Assembly: GCF_038405225.1 (NCBI RefSeq)
Contig: NZ_CP151657.1
Location: 2,728,001 to 2,792,000 of the forward strand
Direction: 5' to 3'
DNA: 64,000 nucleotides
Source of the DNA: Arthrobacter citreus
Lineage (GTDB): Bacteria > Actinomycetota > Actinomycetes > Actinomycetales > Micrococcaceae
This document shows, one piece after another, positions 39,318 to 47,632 of the stretch. The notes under the pieces were generated by a model. It searched no databases, had not been told where the DNA came from, and worked only from the letters and a program-made list of their open reading frames with translations. Positions within the stretch are counted from its first letter, which is position 1; each line of letters starts with the position of its first letter. The translations under genes and the position numbers were made by a program.

Positions 39318-41123
39318 ATGAGCGAGGACTCCCCCACCCAGAACTTCTCCGATGAACGCATCGACGGATACGCGGCGCTGCGTTCCTACGCGGCGATCGG
39401 AGACGGACGCACAGTGGCCCTCGTCGCCAGGGACGGTTCCGTGGACTGGTATCCAACGCCGGACCTCGATTCCGTCCCCTCCTTCGCAGCCCTGCTGGAC
39501 AACGGGAACGGCGGCCGGATTGTGTTGTGCCCGGTGGAGGATTTCTCCGTGGAACGGGCTTACGTGGACGGCACCAATGTTCTGGCCACCACTTTCACCA
39601 CCACTTCGGGCAGAGTGCGGGTCACGGATTCCCTGAATACCGGTGTGGCTGGGCGGCTGCCCTGGGGCGAACTGGCCCGCCGGACCGAAGGGCTGGAAGG
39701 AACAGTGGCAATGCAGTGGGCCGTGGAGCCGGGAAATTGTTTCGGCACCGCGTCCCCGTGGATGGAAAACAGTGCACACGGTCCGGTACTCCACGCACAA
39801 CACGCCACCATCGGGGTGCGCGGCTTTCATCACGGCACCGAAGAGGTTTCCGACCGCAGCATTTCCGGCACCTTCACCACATCCCCGGGGTCGCGGCATT
39901 TGGTGGCTGTCGTATCCACCCATGACGAGCCGCTGGCGCTGCCGGACCCGGAAACGGTGGATGCCGGCGTCGACCGCACCATCACCAACTGGCAGAACTG
40001 GATGAAGGAATTCTCCTATGACGGGCCGTGGTCCGACGCGGTGCAGCGCAGCGCCTTGGCGTTGAAGCTGCTGATCCACAGCCCCTCCGGTGCGGTGGCT
40101 GCGGCGGCCACGACGTCGCTGCCGGAAAGCCTGGACGGCGGCAAGAACTGGGACTACCGCTATGCCTGGGTCCGTGACACCGCTTACACGCTCAACGCCC
40201 TGATCCGATTCGGGCTGCGGGAAGAGGTGCACGCCGCGGTTGCGGGCATGCTGAAGAGCATCCGCAGCCAAGGCGCCGAGCTGCAGGTCTTCACAGCGCT
40301 CAACGGGGAGAAGGCCCAGGATGCCGAGGAGTTGGATCTGCCCGGCTGGCGCGGCATCGGTCCCGTGGTGCGCGGCAACAATGCCGCCCGGCAGCTGCAA
40401 ATGGGCGTTTTTGGCGATCTGTTCAACATTGTCCAGCTTTATGTGGACGCCGGGCACGTCCTGGACACCGGTACCGGGCGGCTGTTGGCTGATCTGGCCG
40501 ATTTGGCGTGCGACACATGGCAGAAGCGCGACGCCGGGATGTGGGAACTGTCCGAGGAGCGGCACTACACCACATCCAAGCTCGGCTGCTGGCATGCCCT
40601 CAGCTGCGCGTCCCACCTGGCCGATCTGGGCCAAATCCCAGGTCCGGCGGACCGGTGGCGGGCTGAAAAGGAGCGGATCGCGCACTGGGTCCGGGAAAAC
40701 TGCTGGTCCCAGGAGCGCGGCAGCTATGTCTGGTATCCGGGTTCGGACAAGCTGGACGCCTCCATCCTGCTGCATGCCATCAGTGGGTTCGACCGGAGCG
40801 AGCGGATGAGTTCCACCCTTGATGCGCTGCGCGGGGAGCTGGGGCGCGGTCCTCTGCTGTACCGGTACAGCGGCGCCGAGAAGGAGGAAGGAACCTTTGT
40901 TGCCTGCGCGTTTTGGCTGGTGTCCGCGCTGGTGCACGTTGGCCGCCGGGACGAGGCGGTGGAGCTGATGGATCAGCTGGTTCCGCTGGCCAATGACGTG
41001 GGCCTGTACACCGAGATGATCGCCGAGGAGGACCACGCCTTCTTGGGAAACTTTCCACAGGGGCTCTCGCACCTGGCCCTGATCACCGCGGCGCTCACGG
41101 TGCACGACGCGCAGGAGGAGTAA
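39318..41123 (+). CDS. glycoside hydrolase family 15 protein (glucoamylase/trehalase-like)
   Basis: 601 residues. The N-terminal beta-sandwich domain (IDGYAALRSYAAIGDGRTVALVARDGSVDWYPTPDLDSV, read in parts) is that of bacterial GH15; the (alpha/alpha)6 barrel has NWDYRYAWVRDTAYTLNALI at about 280 and ends EEDHAFLGNFPQGLSHLALI with the second catalytic region. No signal peptide, so it acts in the cytoplasm, perhaps on trehalose or maltodextrin. GGAAGG lies 5-6 bases before the ATG. The upstream gap (39158-39317) contains degenerate CGGGCATGAGTC/CGTGAGTCGC repeats (39193-39250) and nothing else recognised. Confidence 0.9.
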   Translation: MSEDSPTQNFSDERIDGYAALRSYAAIGDGRTVALVARDGSVDWYPTPDLDSVPSFAALLDNGNGGRIVLCPVEDFSVERAYVDGTNVLATTFTTTSGRVRVTDSLNTGVAGRLPWGELARRTEGLEGTVAMQWAVEPGNCFGTASPWMENSAHGPVLHAQHATIGVRGFHHGTEEVSDRSISGTFTTSPGSRHLVAVVSTHDEPLALPDPETVDAGVDRTITNWQNWMKEFSYDGPWSDAVQRSALALKLLIHSPSGAVAAAATTSLPESLDGGKNWDYRYAWVRDTAYTLNALIRFGLREEVHAAVAGMLKSIRSQGAELQVFTALNGEKAQDAEELDLPGWRGIGPVVRGNNAARQLQMGVFGDLFNIVQLYVDAGHVLDTGTGRLLADLADLACDTWQKRDAGMWELSEERHYTTSKLGCWHALSCASHLADLGQIPGPADRWRAEKERIAHWVRENCWSQERGSYVWYPGSDKLDASILLHAISGFDRSERMSSTLDALRGELGRGPLLYRYSGAEKEEGTFVACAFWLVSALVHVGRRDEAVELMDQLVPLANDVGLYTEMIAEEDHAFLGNFPQGLSHLALITAALTVHDAQEE

Positions 41124-41165
41124 GGACTGTCTCGGGCCGATTCGTTCGGCACCCGGAACTCAGTG

Positions 41166-42116
41166 CTAGGAGGTGCAGCCCACGCCGTCGCCGTCGCCGT
41201 CGAACTTGGGGTCCCAGCCCGCGTCGCCGGGGCGGATGGGGGCAGCGCCGGCAGCCTTGACCGCCGTGCAGTTCGCGTACACCGGTGCGCTTTCCGGCTG
41301 GGCCCGGCTGACGCCGGTGTTGCCACCGTTGCCGGCACTGCCAGCGTTGCCGGCGTTACCAGATACGCTGACCGCCGGGCCCGCAGTTGGTACGGGCTGG
41401 TCCGGGCACGTGGCGAGGACACCAGCGGCGGCGTCATGTTCCGCCTGCGTCATCCACAGCCGGTAATTCGCCTTCACGGCGATCTGGCGGGCCACGTACC
41501 CGCAGCGGAAGGCCTTGTTCGCCGGCAGCCAAGTAGCGGCGTCGGCATCGGATTTAGCGCCGTTGGCGGGTCCGTCGGCGGCCATCAGGTTCAACGGGTC
41601 ATTGGCAAACTGGCGCCGCTCTTCGGCTGAGAGCTGCTGCGCACCCTTCTGCCAAGCATCGGAAAGGGCCACGATGTGGTCGATCTGGACCGCGGTGCTG
41701 GTTTCATTACCGCGCACAAAACTAATGGTGGTGCCGGTGTAGGGATCGGCAAAAGTGCCCGACGCCACTACGCATTCCTTCGTTCCGTCCTTGTAGACGA
41801 CGGCGGTGAGGTCGCGGGCAAGAATGTCGTTGCGGGTATCGCAGCCATTACGGTCGACGTCGGCCCACGACGGCCCGAATTGATCCCTGTCATAGCCGGT
41901 CTTCGGTGCCCTGCCCTTGATCGGAAGGGTTTCCAGCTGCTCCGCGGCCGATCCGACTGCAGTCTCCTGGACTGTGGCGGTTCCAGCTCCGGAATCCGGG
42001 CTGCTTGCCCCGACGTCGGCGGTGCCGGCCTCCGTCAAAGGAGTGCATGCGGCGGAACTGAAGAGTATTACGGGCAGGGCGATCAGGGACAGAAATTTGG
42101 AGCGCAGAGAAGTCAT
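41166..42116 (-). CDS. secreted HNH nuclease lipoprotein (GmrSD-C/DUF1524-like) with excalibur domain
   Basis: 316 residues. Signal peptide with lipobox FSSAAC (Cys 24). Mature part: DRNGCDTRNDILARDL, GTTISFVRGNETSTAVQIDHIVALSDAWQKGA, NDPLNLMAADGPANGAKSDADAATWLP, read in parts, which is the HNH signature (His-Ile-Val, Asn-Asp-Pro-x-Asn-Leu, Asn-x3-Lys-x-Asp) of secreted actinobacterial nucleases. After a Gly/Asn/Ala linker (GNAGNAGSAGNGGNTG) the C-terminus has an excalibur calcium-binding motif: YANCTAVKAAGAAPI and DPKFDGDGDGVGC. Possible role in extracellular DNA use; convergent with the GH15 gene. Confidence 0.88.
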   Translation of the reverse strand: MTSLRSKFLSLIALPVILFSSAACTPLTEAGTADVGASSPDSGAGTATVQETAVGSAAEQLETLPIKGRAPKTGYDRDQFGPSWADVDRNGCDTRNDILARDLTAVVYKDGTKECVVASGTFADPYTGTTISFVRGNETSTAVQIDHIVALSDAWQKGAQQLSAEERRQFANDPLNLMAADGPANGAKSDADAATWLPANKAFRCGYVARQIAVKANYRLWMTQAEHDAAAGVLATCPDQPVPTAGPAVSVSGNAGNAGSAGNGGNTGVSRAQPESAPVYANCTAVKAAGAAPIRPGDAGWDPKFDGDGDGVGCTS

Positions 42117-42327
42117 CGCTATTCATTATGGACGATGGTGAGGCAGTGGTTTTCCGCTGCGTGTGGGCCCCGACAATGCGGTTGGGGAATCCATGAGGGA
42201 AACTATGGAGGAAAACTGAGGGAGAAATCGCGGATAGAGTCAGCATGCGCGGCAGAAGCCGCTCCGCACCCGTATGTCCGGCCGGCAGAACGATACTCCG
42301 GCCTTTCTCCGTTGAACAGGAATACCC

Positions 42328-44355
42328 TTGGCGAAGATTCTTTGTCTCCGAATCCGGTTTCGCGCCGTGGCAGCAGCAGCAGCTTTTGCTGTCGGCAGCT
42401 CCGCTCTAGCAGTGCCAGCACTCGCCGTAGCCGAGCAGGCTCCGGCCCCTGTCGCTTCCCCGGCCCAGACTCCGGGGGCGCCCGCGCCCGAGCCCAATGA
42501 AACGGCGTCGCAGGCTACCGATCGTTTTATCGTGCAATTCACGGGCAGTGCGGGCACTTCAAGCGCGGACCGGATCGAGTCCTACTCCAAGGTCACCGGT
42601 GCCCTTGGCACCGGTGTGACCGAGCTGCATGAAACGGCTGCCGGAGGGATGGTGGTGGAGATGGATAAGGATCTCACCGCTGAAGAATCAGCTGCCGCTG
42701 TTGCCGCGCTTGCTGCTGATCCCGACGTTGCCTTCGTTGAGCCGGATGTCCTGCTGTATCCGGCGGCCGCCGAGCCCAACGATCCTTTTTATGCCACGCA
42801 GTGGAACCTGCGCGCGGCGGGCGGCGGAGCAAATGTGGCCGCCGCCTGGAATCTTGGCGCCGGTGAGCGCCAAGTGGTGGCCGTCGTCGACACTGGAATT
42901 ACCGCCCACACGGATTTGAACTCCAAAGTCCTCCCCGGCTATGACATGATCTCCACCGCTGGAATGGCCGGTGACGGCGACGGCCGGGACGCCGACCCCA
43001 GGGATGAGGGGGACGGGTACGTCGCCGGAGCCTGCGGCCGAACCATGGGCGCCAATTCCACCTGGCATGGCACTCACGTTTCCGGCATCGTCGCCGCCAG
43101 CACGAACAACGGCGTCGGCATCAGCGGCGTAGCCCCTGGAGCCATGATCCTTCCGGTCCGCACCATGGGGACCTGCGGCGGGTACATGTCCGACATTTCC
43201 GATGGCATCATATGGGCCGCAGGCGGACAGGTGCCCGGCTTGCCGCTGAACCCCACTCCGGCACGGGTCATCAACCTGAGCTTGGGCGGAGTAAGCACCT
43301 GCTCGTCCTCGATGCAGAAAGCAGTGGACTACGCCGTCGGCAGCGGCGCCGTCGTCGTGGCGGCAGCCGGCAACGATGCCATTTCCGCCTCATCTACCCA
43401 GCCAGCTAACTGCACCAACGTCGTTGTAGTGGGTGCCGGAGACAGGGAAGGAGCGCGAGCGCCGTATTCCAACTTCGGCTCCATAGTGGACATCATGGCT
43501 CCGGGCGGCACTACCTCCCGTGATGTCACCGGAGGCATCATGTCGACGCTTAACAGCGGTACTTCCAAACCTGCGCGCGAAAGCTACGACTATTACCAGG
43601 GAACGTCGATGGCCGCTCCGCATGTAGCCGGCACGGCGGCGCTGCTGTTGGCCGCTAATCCCGCCCTGACTCCTGCCCAAGTGGAACGTATGCTCGTCAA
43701 GACTGCCCGTCCGCTGCCAGGGAACTGCTCTCCGCATTGCGGTCCTGGCCTCTTGGACGCCGGGGCTGCCATGGTCGCCGCTGCTCCCCCGTTTAGCGAT
43801 GTAACGCCAAGCGTTCAGTTCCACGATGAAATGGTGTGGATGGCAGGTAAGGGTATCTCCACCGGTTGGACCGAAACCAATGGCACCAAAACCTACAGGC
43901 CGCTCTGGGCAGTGAACCGCGACGCAATGGCCGCCTTCATGTACCGGCTGGACGGAAGTCCGGACTACACGCCGCCGAAGAAATCGCCCTTTGCGGATGT
44001 GGCCACCAGCAACCCGTTCTACAAGGAAATTGCTTGGCTCAACAGCCGGGGCATCTCCACTGGTTGGAAGGAAGCCAACGGGACCAGCACGTATCGCCCC
44101 ACCACACCGGTGAACCGCGATGCCATGGCCGCCTTCATGTACCGCTTTGCCGGGTCCCCGAGCTACACGGCTCCCGGAAAGTCTGCGTTCCGCGACGTGC
44201 CCGCCAGCAGCCAGTTCTATCCGGAGATTTCGTGGCTGGCGTCCACCGGCATCTCCACGGGCTGGGACAATGGGACCTTCCGGCCCCTAACTCCGGTGGC
44301 CAGGGATGCGATGGCAGCCTTCATGAAGCGATTCGACGACAAGTTCGGGCAGTAG
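42328..44355 (+). CDS. secreted S8 serine protease with three SLH-like repeats
   Basis: 675 residues. Signal peptide at 1-33, an I9-type propeptide (RFIVQFTGSAG ... VAFVEPDVLLYP, about 60-150) and the subtilase domain with Asp in VVDTGIT (about 190), His in WHGTHVSG (about 247) and Ser in GTSMAAPH (about 430). The last 180 residues are three repeats of about 60 (FSDV/FADV/FRDV ... WMAGKGISTGW ... NRDAMAAFMYR), like S-layer homology repeats used for cell-wall attachment. The start is TTG 42328 with AGGA 6 bases before; the region 42117-42327 is the divergent promoter area. Confidence 0.9.
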   Translation: MAKILCLRIRFRAVAAAAAFAVGSSALAVPALAVAEQAPAPVASPAQTPGAPAPEPNETASQATDRFIVQFTGSAGTSSADRIESYSKVTGALGTGVTELHETAAGGMVVEMDKDLTAEESAAAVAALAADPDVAFVEPDVLLYPAAAEPNDPFYATQWNLRAAGGGANVAAAWNLGAGERQVVAVVDTGITAHTDLNSKVLPGYDMISTAGMAGDGDGRDADPRDEGDGYVAGACGRTMGANSTWHGTHVSGIVAASTNNGVGISGVAPGAMILPVRTMGTCGGYMSDISDGIIWAAGGQVPGLPLNPTPARVINLSLGGVSTCSSSMQKAVDYAVGSGAVVVAAAGNDAISASSTQPANCTNVVVVGAGDREGARAPYSNFGSIVDIMAPGGTTSRDVTGGIMSTLNSGTSKPARESYDYYQGTSMAAPHVAGTAALLLAANPALTPAQVERMLVKTARPLPGNCSPHCGPGLLDAGAAMVAAAPPFSDVTPSVQFHDEMVWMAGKGISTGWTETNGTKTYRPLWAVNRDAMAAFMYRLDGSPDYTPPKKSPFADVATSNPFYKEIAWLNSRGISTGWKEANGTSTYRPTTPVNRDAMAAFMYRFAGSPSYTAPGKSAFRDVPASSQFYPEISWLASTGISTGWDNGTFRPLTPVARDAMAAFMKRFDDKFGQ

Positions 44356-44459
44356 CGGTCCTACCCGCCCGTCCCCCAGCGCAGCCTTCCGGAGAAAGCT
44401 CTTCCCACCCTCGACGCGTGGACGTAGATTCGTAACTACCGTCCGCGCAGGGAGATGCA

Positions 44460-45482
44460 ATGGCTACGAACAAATCCACGGATACCAAAGTCGACAAAAA
44501 ACCGGTTGAACAGCAGGCCGTGCCGCAGACCAACGGAAAGGTCCAGCCATCGGACGGCAAGCAGACGGTCGCCATAACAGCGGACTATACGAACGAATTG
44601 GATGAGCTCCGCGAGCTGAAAATCAAGAGCAAAAAAATCAAGGAAAACGCCGACGACGATGCCTGGCGGCATAACTACCCGTATGACACGAAGCTGTCCC
44701 GGCGCAGCTACGAAAAGCAGAAGCGTGCCCTGCAGATCGAGCTGCTCAAGATGCAGCTCTGGGTCAAGGACACGGGGCAGAAGATGCTCATCATTTTTGA
44801 AGGCCGCGATGCCGCGGGCAAGGGCGGCGCCATTAAGCGATTCAATGAGCACCTCAACCCCCGCGGCGCGCGCATTGTCGCTCTGGAGAAGCCAACGGAT
44901 GGCGAGCGGACGCAGTGGTATTTCCAGCGGTACGTGGCGAAACTTCCCAGCGGCGGCGAGATCGTCATGATGGACCGGTCCTGGTACAACAGGGCGGGTG
45001 TCGAACGCGTGATGGGATACTGCACCCCGGCCCAGTATCTGGAGTTTATGCGCGAGGTGCCGGAGCTTGAACGGATGCTCGTGAACTCGGGTGTGCTGCT
45101 CAACAAGCTGTGGTTCTCGGTGGGACGTGCGGAGCAGGTGGCCCGGTTCGCTGCCCGGGAAACGGATCCGGTGAAGCAGTGGAAGCTCTCCCCCACCGAT
45201 CTGGCCAGCCTGGATAAATGGGATGACTACACCGAGGCCAAGGAAGCCATGTTCTTCTACACCGATACCGGTGACGCTCCCTGGACGGTGGTGAAGTCCA
45301 ACGACAAGAAGCGCGCGAGGCTTGAAGCCATGCGCCATGTCCTGCATTCCGTGGACTATCCCAACAAGGACGCCTCGGTGGCGCATGCTCCGGATCCATT
45401 AATTGTGGGTCCTGCCGCGAGCCATTTCGAAGAGGGCGAGGAGCCCAGCGGCCAGTTCCCGGTTGTGAAGCCCAAGGGTTGA
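44460..45482 (+). CDS. ppk2: polyphosphate kinase 2 family protein
   Basis: 340 residues. Walker A FEGRDAAGKGGAIKRF at about 114-129, lid region PRGARIVALEKPTDGERTQWYFQRY, read in parts, and Walker B IVMMDRSWYNRAGVERVMGY are those of PPK2, which transfers phosphate between polyphosphate and (d)NDP/NMP. An 80-residue N-terminal Lys/Gln/Asp-rich extension precedes the core. AGGGAG lies 6-7 bases before the ATG and TAGATT with TTCCCA 17 bases upstream is a candidate promoter in the 104-base gap after the protease. Confidence 0.93.
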   Translation: MATNKSTDTKVDKKPVEQQAVPQTNGKVQPSDGKQTVAITADYTNELDELRELKIKSKKIKENADDDAWRHNYPYDTKLSRRSYEKQKRALQIELLKMQLWVKDTGQKMLIIFEGRDAAGKGGAIKRFNEHLNPRGARIVALEKPTDGERTQWYFQRYVAKLPSGGEIVMMDRSWYNRAGVERVMGYCTPAQYLEFMREVPELERMLVNSGVLLNKLWFSVGRAEQVARFAARETDPVKQWKLSPTDLASLDKWDDYTEAKEAMFFYTDTGDAPWTVVKSNDKKRARLEAMRHVLHSVDYPNKDASVAHAPDPLIVGPAASHFEEGEEPSGQFPVVKPKG

Positions 45483-45506
45483 GGATATGGCGCCCGGCGC
45501 CTATCC
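45483..45506. terminator. hairpin between convergent ppk2 and Lrp genes
   Basis: GGATA-T-GGCG pairs with CGCC-TATCC around a CCCGG loop, one bulged T. It fills the 18-base gap and overlaps the Lrp stop codon, so it may end both transcripts. Confidence 0.5.
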
Positions 45507-46070
45507 GAGGGGGCGCTCCACTGACACATACTCAAAGATGACGCTGGTGTTGGTCCCGGCGACCTCGGGATGCACGCTCAAGTTGTTCGCCACCAGTCCT
45601 CGCAGAGCCTCGGAGTCCGCCAACGCCACGTGAATCAGGAAATCCCGGTCACCGGTGACGAAAAAGATGCTTTCCACACCCGGCAGCTGCGCCAGATACT
45701 GCTTGAACGTCGCCAGGTTGGACCGTGCGTGGGCGTGCAGGCGGATGGCGACCAGAGCCTGCAGGCCGCGTCCGACGGCGGCCGGGTCAACGTCTGCATG
45801 GAAGCCGCGGATCACGCCGCGCTCCTGCAGCGCTTTGATTCTGCCGTGGCAGGTGGAGGGTGCAATGCCGACGGCGGCGGCCACCGCGTTGTTCGGTGTC
45901 CTGGCATCCGTCTGCAAAATGTTCACGATCTTCAAGTCGACCGCGTCCAGTCCGGTGGCAGGCGTCGTCGGCCGCATCCTGTCGGGTGCCGGCGTTTTGT
46001 CACTTTCCGGGTCCCGCCGTTTCTTCGATCCGGCGCCCTGTGCAGCCCTGTTTCTCGAATCCTTGCCCAT
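45501..46070 (-). CDS. Lrp/AsnC-family transcriptional regulator
   Basis: 189 residues. After a basic, disordered N-terminal tail (about 40 residues) comes the HTH LDAVDLKIVNILQTDARTPNNAVAAAVGIAPSTCHGRIKALQERGVIRGF, read in parts, and the RAM ligand domain (LQALVAIRLHAHARSNLATF, VESIFFVTGDRDFLIHVALAD). The ATG at 46070 is supported by a leaderless-type TAGACT 7 bases upstream on the minus strand rather than by a Shine-Dalgarno. Divergent from a D-amino-acid dehydrogenase-like gene, it probably controls amino acid catabolism there. Confidence 0.88.
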   Translation of the reverse strand: MGKDSRNRAAQGAGSKKRRDPESDKTPAPDRMRPTTPATGLDAVDLKIVNILQTDARTPNNAVAAAVGIAPSTCHGRIKALQERGVIRGFHADVDPAAVGRGLQALVAIRLHAHARSNLATFKQYLAQLPGVESIFFVTGDRDFLIHVALADSEALRGLVANNLSVHPEVAGTNTSVIFEYVSVERPLG

Positions 46071-46134
46071 GATCGGCAGTCTACGCAGAATGATCAGCGG
46101 ATCCGTTGCTTTCCCTCTTAAGGATCTTCAGGAT
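46069..46134. promoter_or_regulatory. divergent control region of the Lrp and DadA-like genes
   Basis: Plus strand TTGCTT (46106-46111) and CAGGAT (46129-46134) with 17-base spacing precede the oxidase gene. Minus strand TAGACT (46083-46078) is the -10 of the regulator. ATGATC(G/A)GC is repeated at 46069 and 46090, 21 bases (two helical turns) apart, a layout suited to an Lrp dimer. Confidence 0.5.
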
Positions 46135-46169
46135 GGCACCAAAGCTGCCCTCACGTCTGAAGGAGTCCC

Positions 46170-47417
46170 ATGTATCCCCGAGCAACAGCACCGAGGAGCG
46201 CCGTCATCGTTGGGGCGGGAATGGTGGGGCTGGCCACCGCCTGGCATTTGCAGGAGCACGGCCTTCATGTGACGGTCCTGGACCGTTCCGGTGTTGCGGC
46301 CGGAGCATCGTGGGGTAATGCCGGCTGGTTGACGCCGGGGATGGCGATGCCCCTCTCCGATCCTTCCCTGTGGTCCTACGGTGCCAAGGCGCTGCTCGAT
46401 CCCACTGCTCCCCTGCACATTCCGGCGCGGCTCGATCCCCAGCTGTGGTCTTTTCTGGCCCGTTTCGCAGCCCACGCCACGCCGAGGGCCTGGTCCAAGG
46501 CCATGGCGGCGCTGACGCCCATCGACCAGATGGCCTTGGAGGCTTTCGATGAGCTAACTGCCGCGGGAGTGGACTCCGTAACCCGCAAAGGCCCTTTCAT
46601 TATTGGTTTCGAATCGGCTGCGCAAAGCGTGCCGTTCACCAAGGAAATCAACCATGTCGAGGCTGCCGGACAATCCGTACCGCTGGTGGAGATGCCCGAT
46701 GCCCAAGCGAAGGTCCCGCAGTTGTCGGACAAGGTTTCCACTGTCTACGCCATGGAAGGCCAGCGGTTTATCGAACCCGGACCCTTTGTGCAGGCATTGG
46801 CGGATTCCGTACTGGCCAGGGGCGGCCGGATTGTCTCCGGGGCTGAGGTCCAGTCGCTGCGGCACGGGCCGGCCGGGATCGCCGTAGAGACGTACGCGTC
46901 GGATCCGGTGACGGCCGACGTCGTCGTGCTGGCTACCGGAGCCTGGCTGCCAAAACTCGCCAAGCCACTGGGAGTGCGCACTTTGGTGCGGGCCGGCCGC
47001 GGCTATTCCTTCAGCGTCGCGACCGACGAACCGGCCGAGTTTCCCATCTATCTTCCCGCCCGGCGTGTGGCCTGCACGCCGTACCAGGGCCGTCTGCGGA
47101 TTGCGGGAACCATGGAGTTCCGGGGCCCGGACGAGCCGCTGCAAACGGGCCGGATCCAAGCCATCCTCGACTCCGTACGTCCACTCTTCACCAATATGGA
47201 TCTGGAGAACCTGCAGGATATCTGGGTGGGTCCGCGGCCTGTGACACCCGATGGCCTGCCGTTAATTGGGGCCACCCGCTCTCCCGGTGTCTTCGTGGCG
47301 GGTGGGCATGGAATGTGGGGCGTTGTGCTCGGCCCGGCAACCGGCAAGTTGCTGGCGGAACAAATTGTGACGGGGACGGTGCCGGAGCAGATCCGGCCGT
47401 TTGATCCGCTTCGCTGA
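46170..47417 (+). CDS. FAD-dependent D-amino-acid dehydrogenase/oxidase-like protein (DadA family)
   Basis: 415 residues. N-terminal dinucleotide-binding motif VIVGAGMVGLATAWHLQEHGLHVTVLDR, read in parts, then GASWGNAGWLTPGMAMPL as in DadA, and a C-terminal FAD block WVGPRPVTPDGLPLIGAT, VAGGHGMWGVVLGPATGKLLAE. It would deaminate D-amino acids (or related amines) to keto acids, passing electrons to the quinone pool or oxygen. AGGAG lies 4 bases before the ATG. The gene is divergent from an Lrp-type regulator as in many dad systems; no alanine racemase gene is next to it. Confidence 0.88.
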   Translation: MYPRATAPRSAVIVGAGMVGLATAWHLQEHGLHVTVLDRSGVAAGASWGNAGWLTPGMAMPLSDPSLWSYGAKALLDPTAPLHIPARLDPQLWSFLARFAAHATPRAWSKAMAALTPIDQMALEAFDELTAAGVDSVTRKGPFIIGFESAAQSVPFTKEINHVEAAGQSVPLVEMPDAQAKVPQLSDKVSTVYAMEGQRFIEPGPFVQALADSVLARGGRIVSGAEVQSLRHGPAGIAVETYASDPVTADVVVLATGAWLPKLAKPLGVRTLVRAGRGYSFSVATDEPAEFPIYLPARRVACTPYQGRLRIAGTMEFRGPDEPLQTGRIQAILDSVRPLFTNMDLENLQDIWVGPRPVTPDGLPLIGATRSPGVFVAGGHGMWGVVLGPATGKLLAEQIVTGTVPEQIRPFDPLR

Positions 47418-47632
47418 CCGGCTTTTTTGCTGGCTAACCGGCTTTTTGCTGTCCGTCGCTGTACGCCGCCGCGCGGGCGGGCACGGAATGCGGGGCACAG
47501 ATGGGTGGGCATTGGGCCCGGGTAGTTGGGTGGAAAAGTAGGGTATTTGAATCACCCGGGAAGGGCCGTTTGAGGGCCGTTTTGGCCTGTTGTGGAGCCG
47601 GAAATGTCAGTGCCGGGTGAAAGCCTGAAGAC

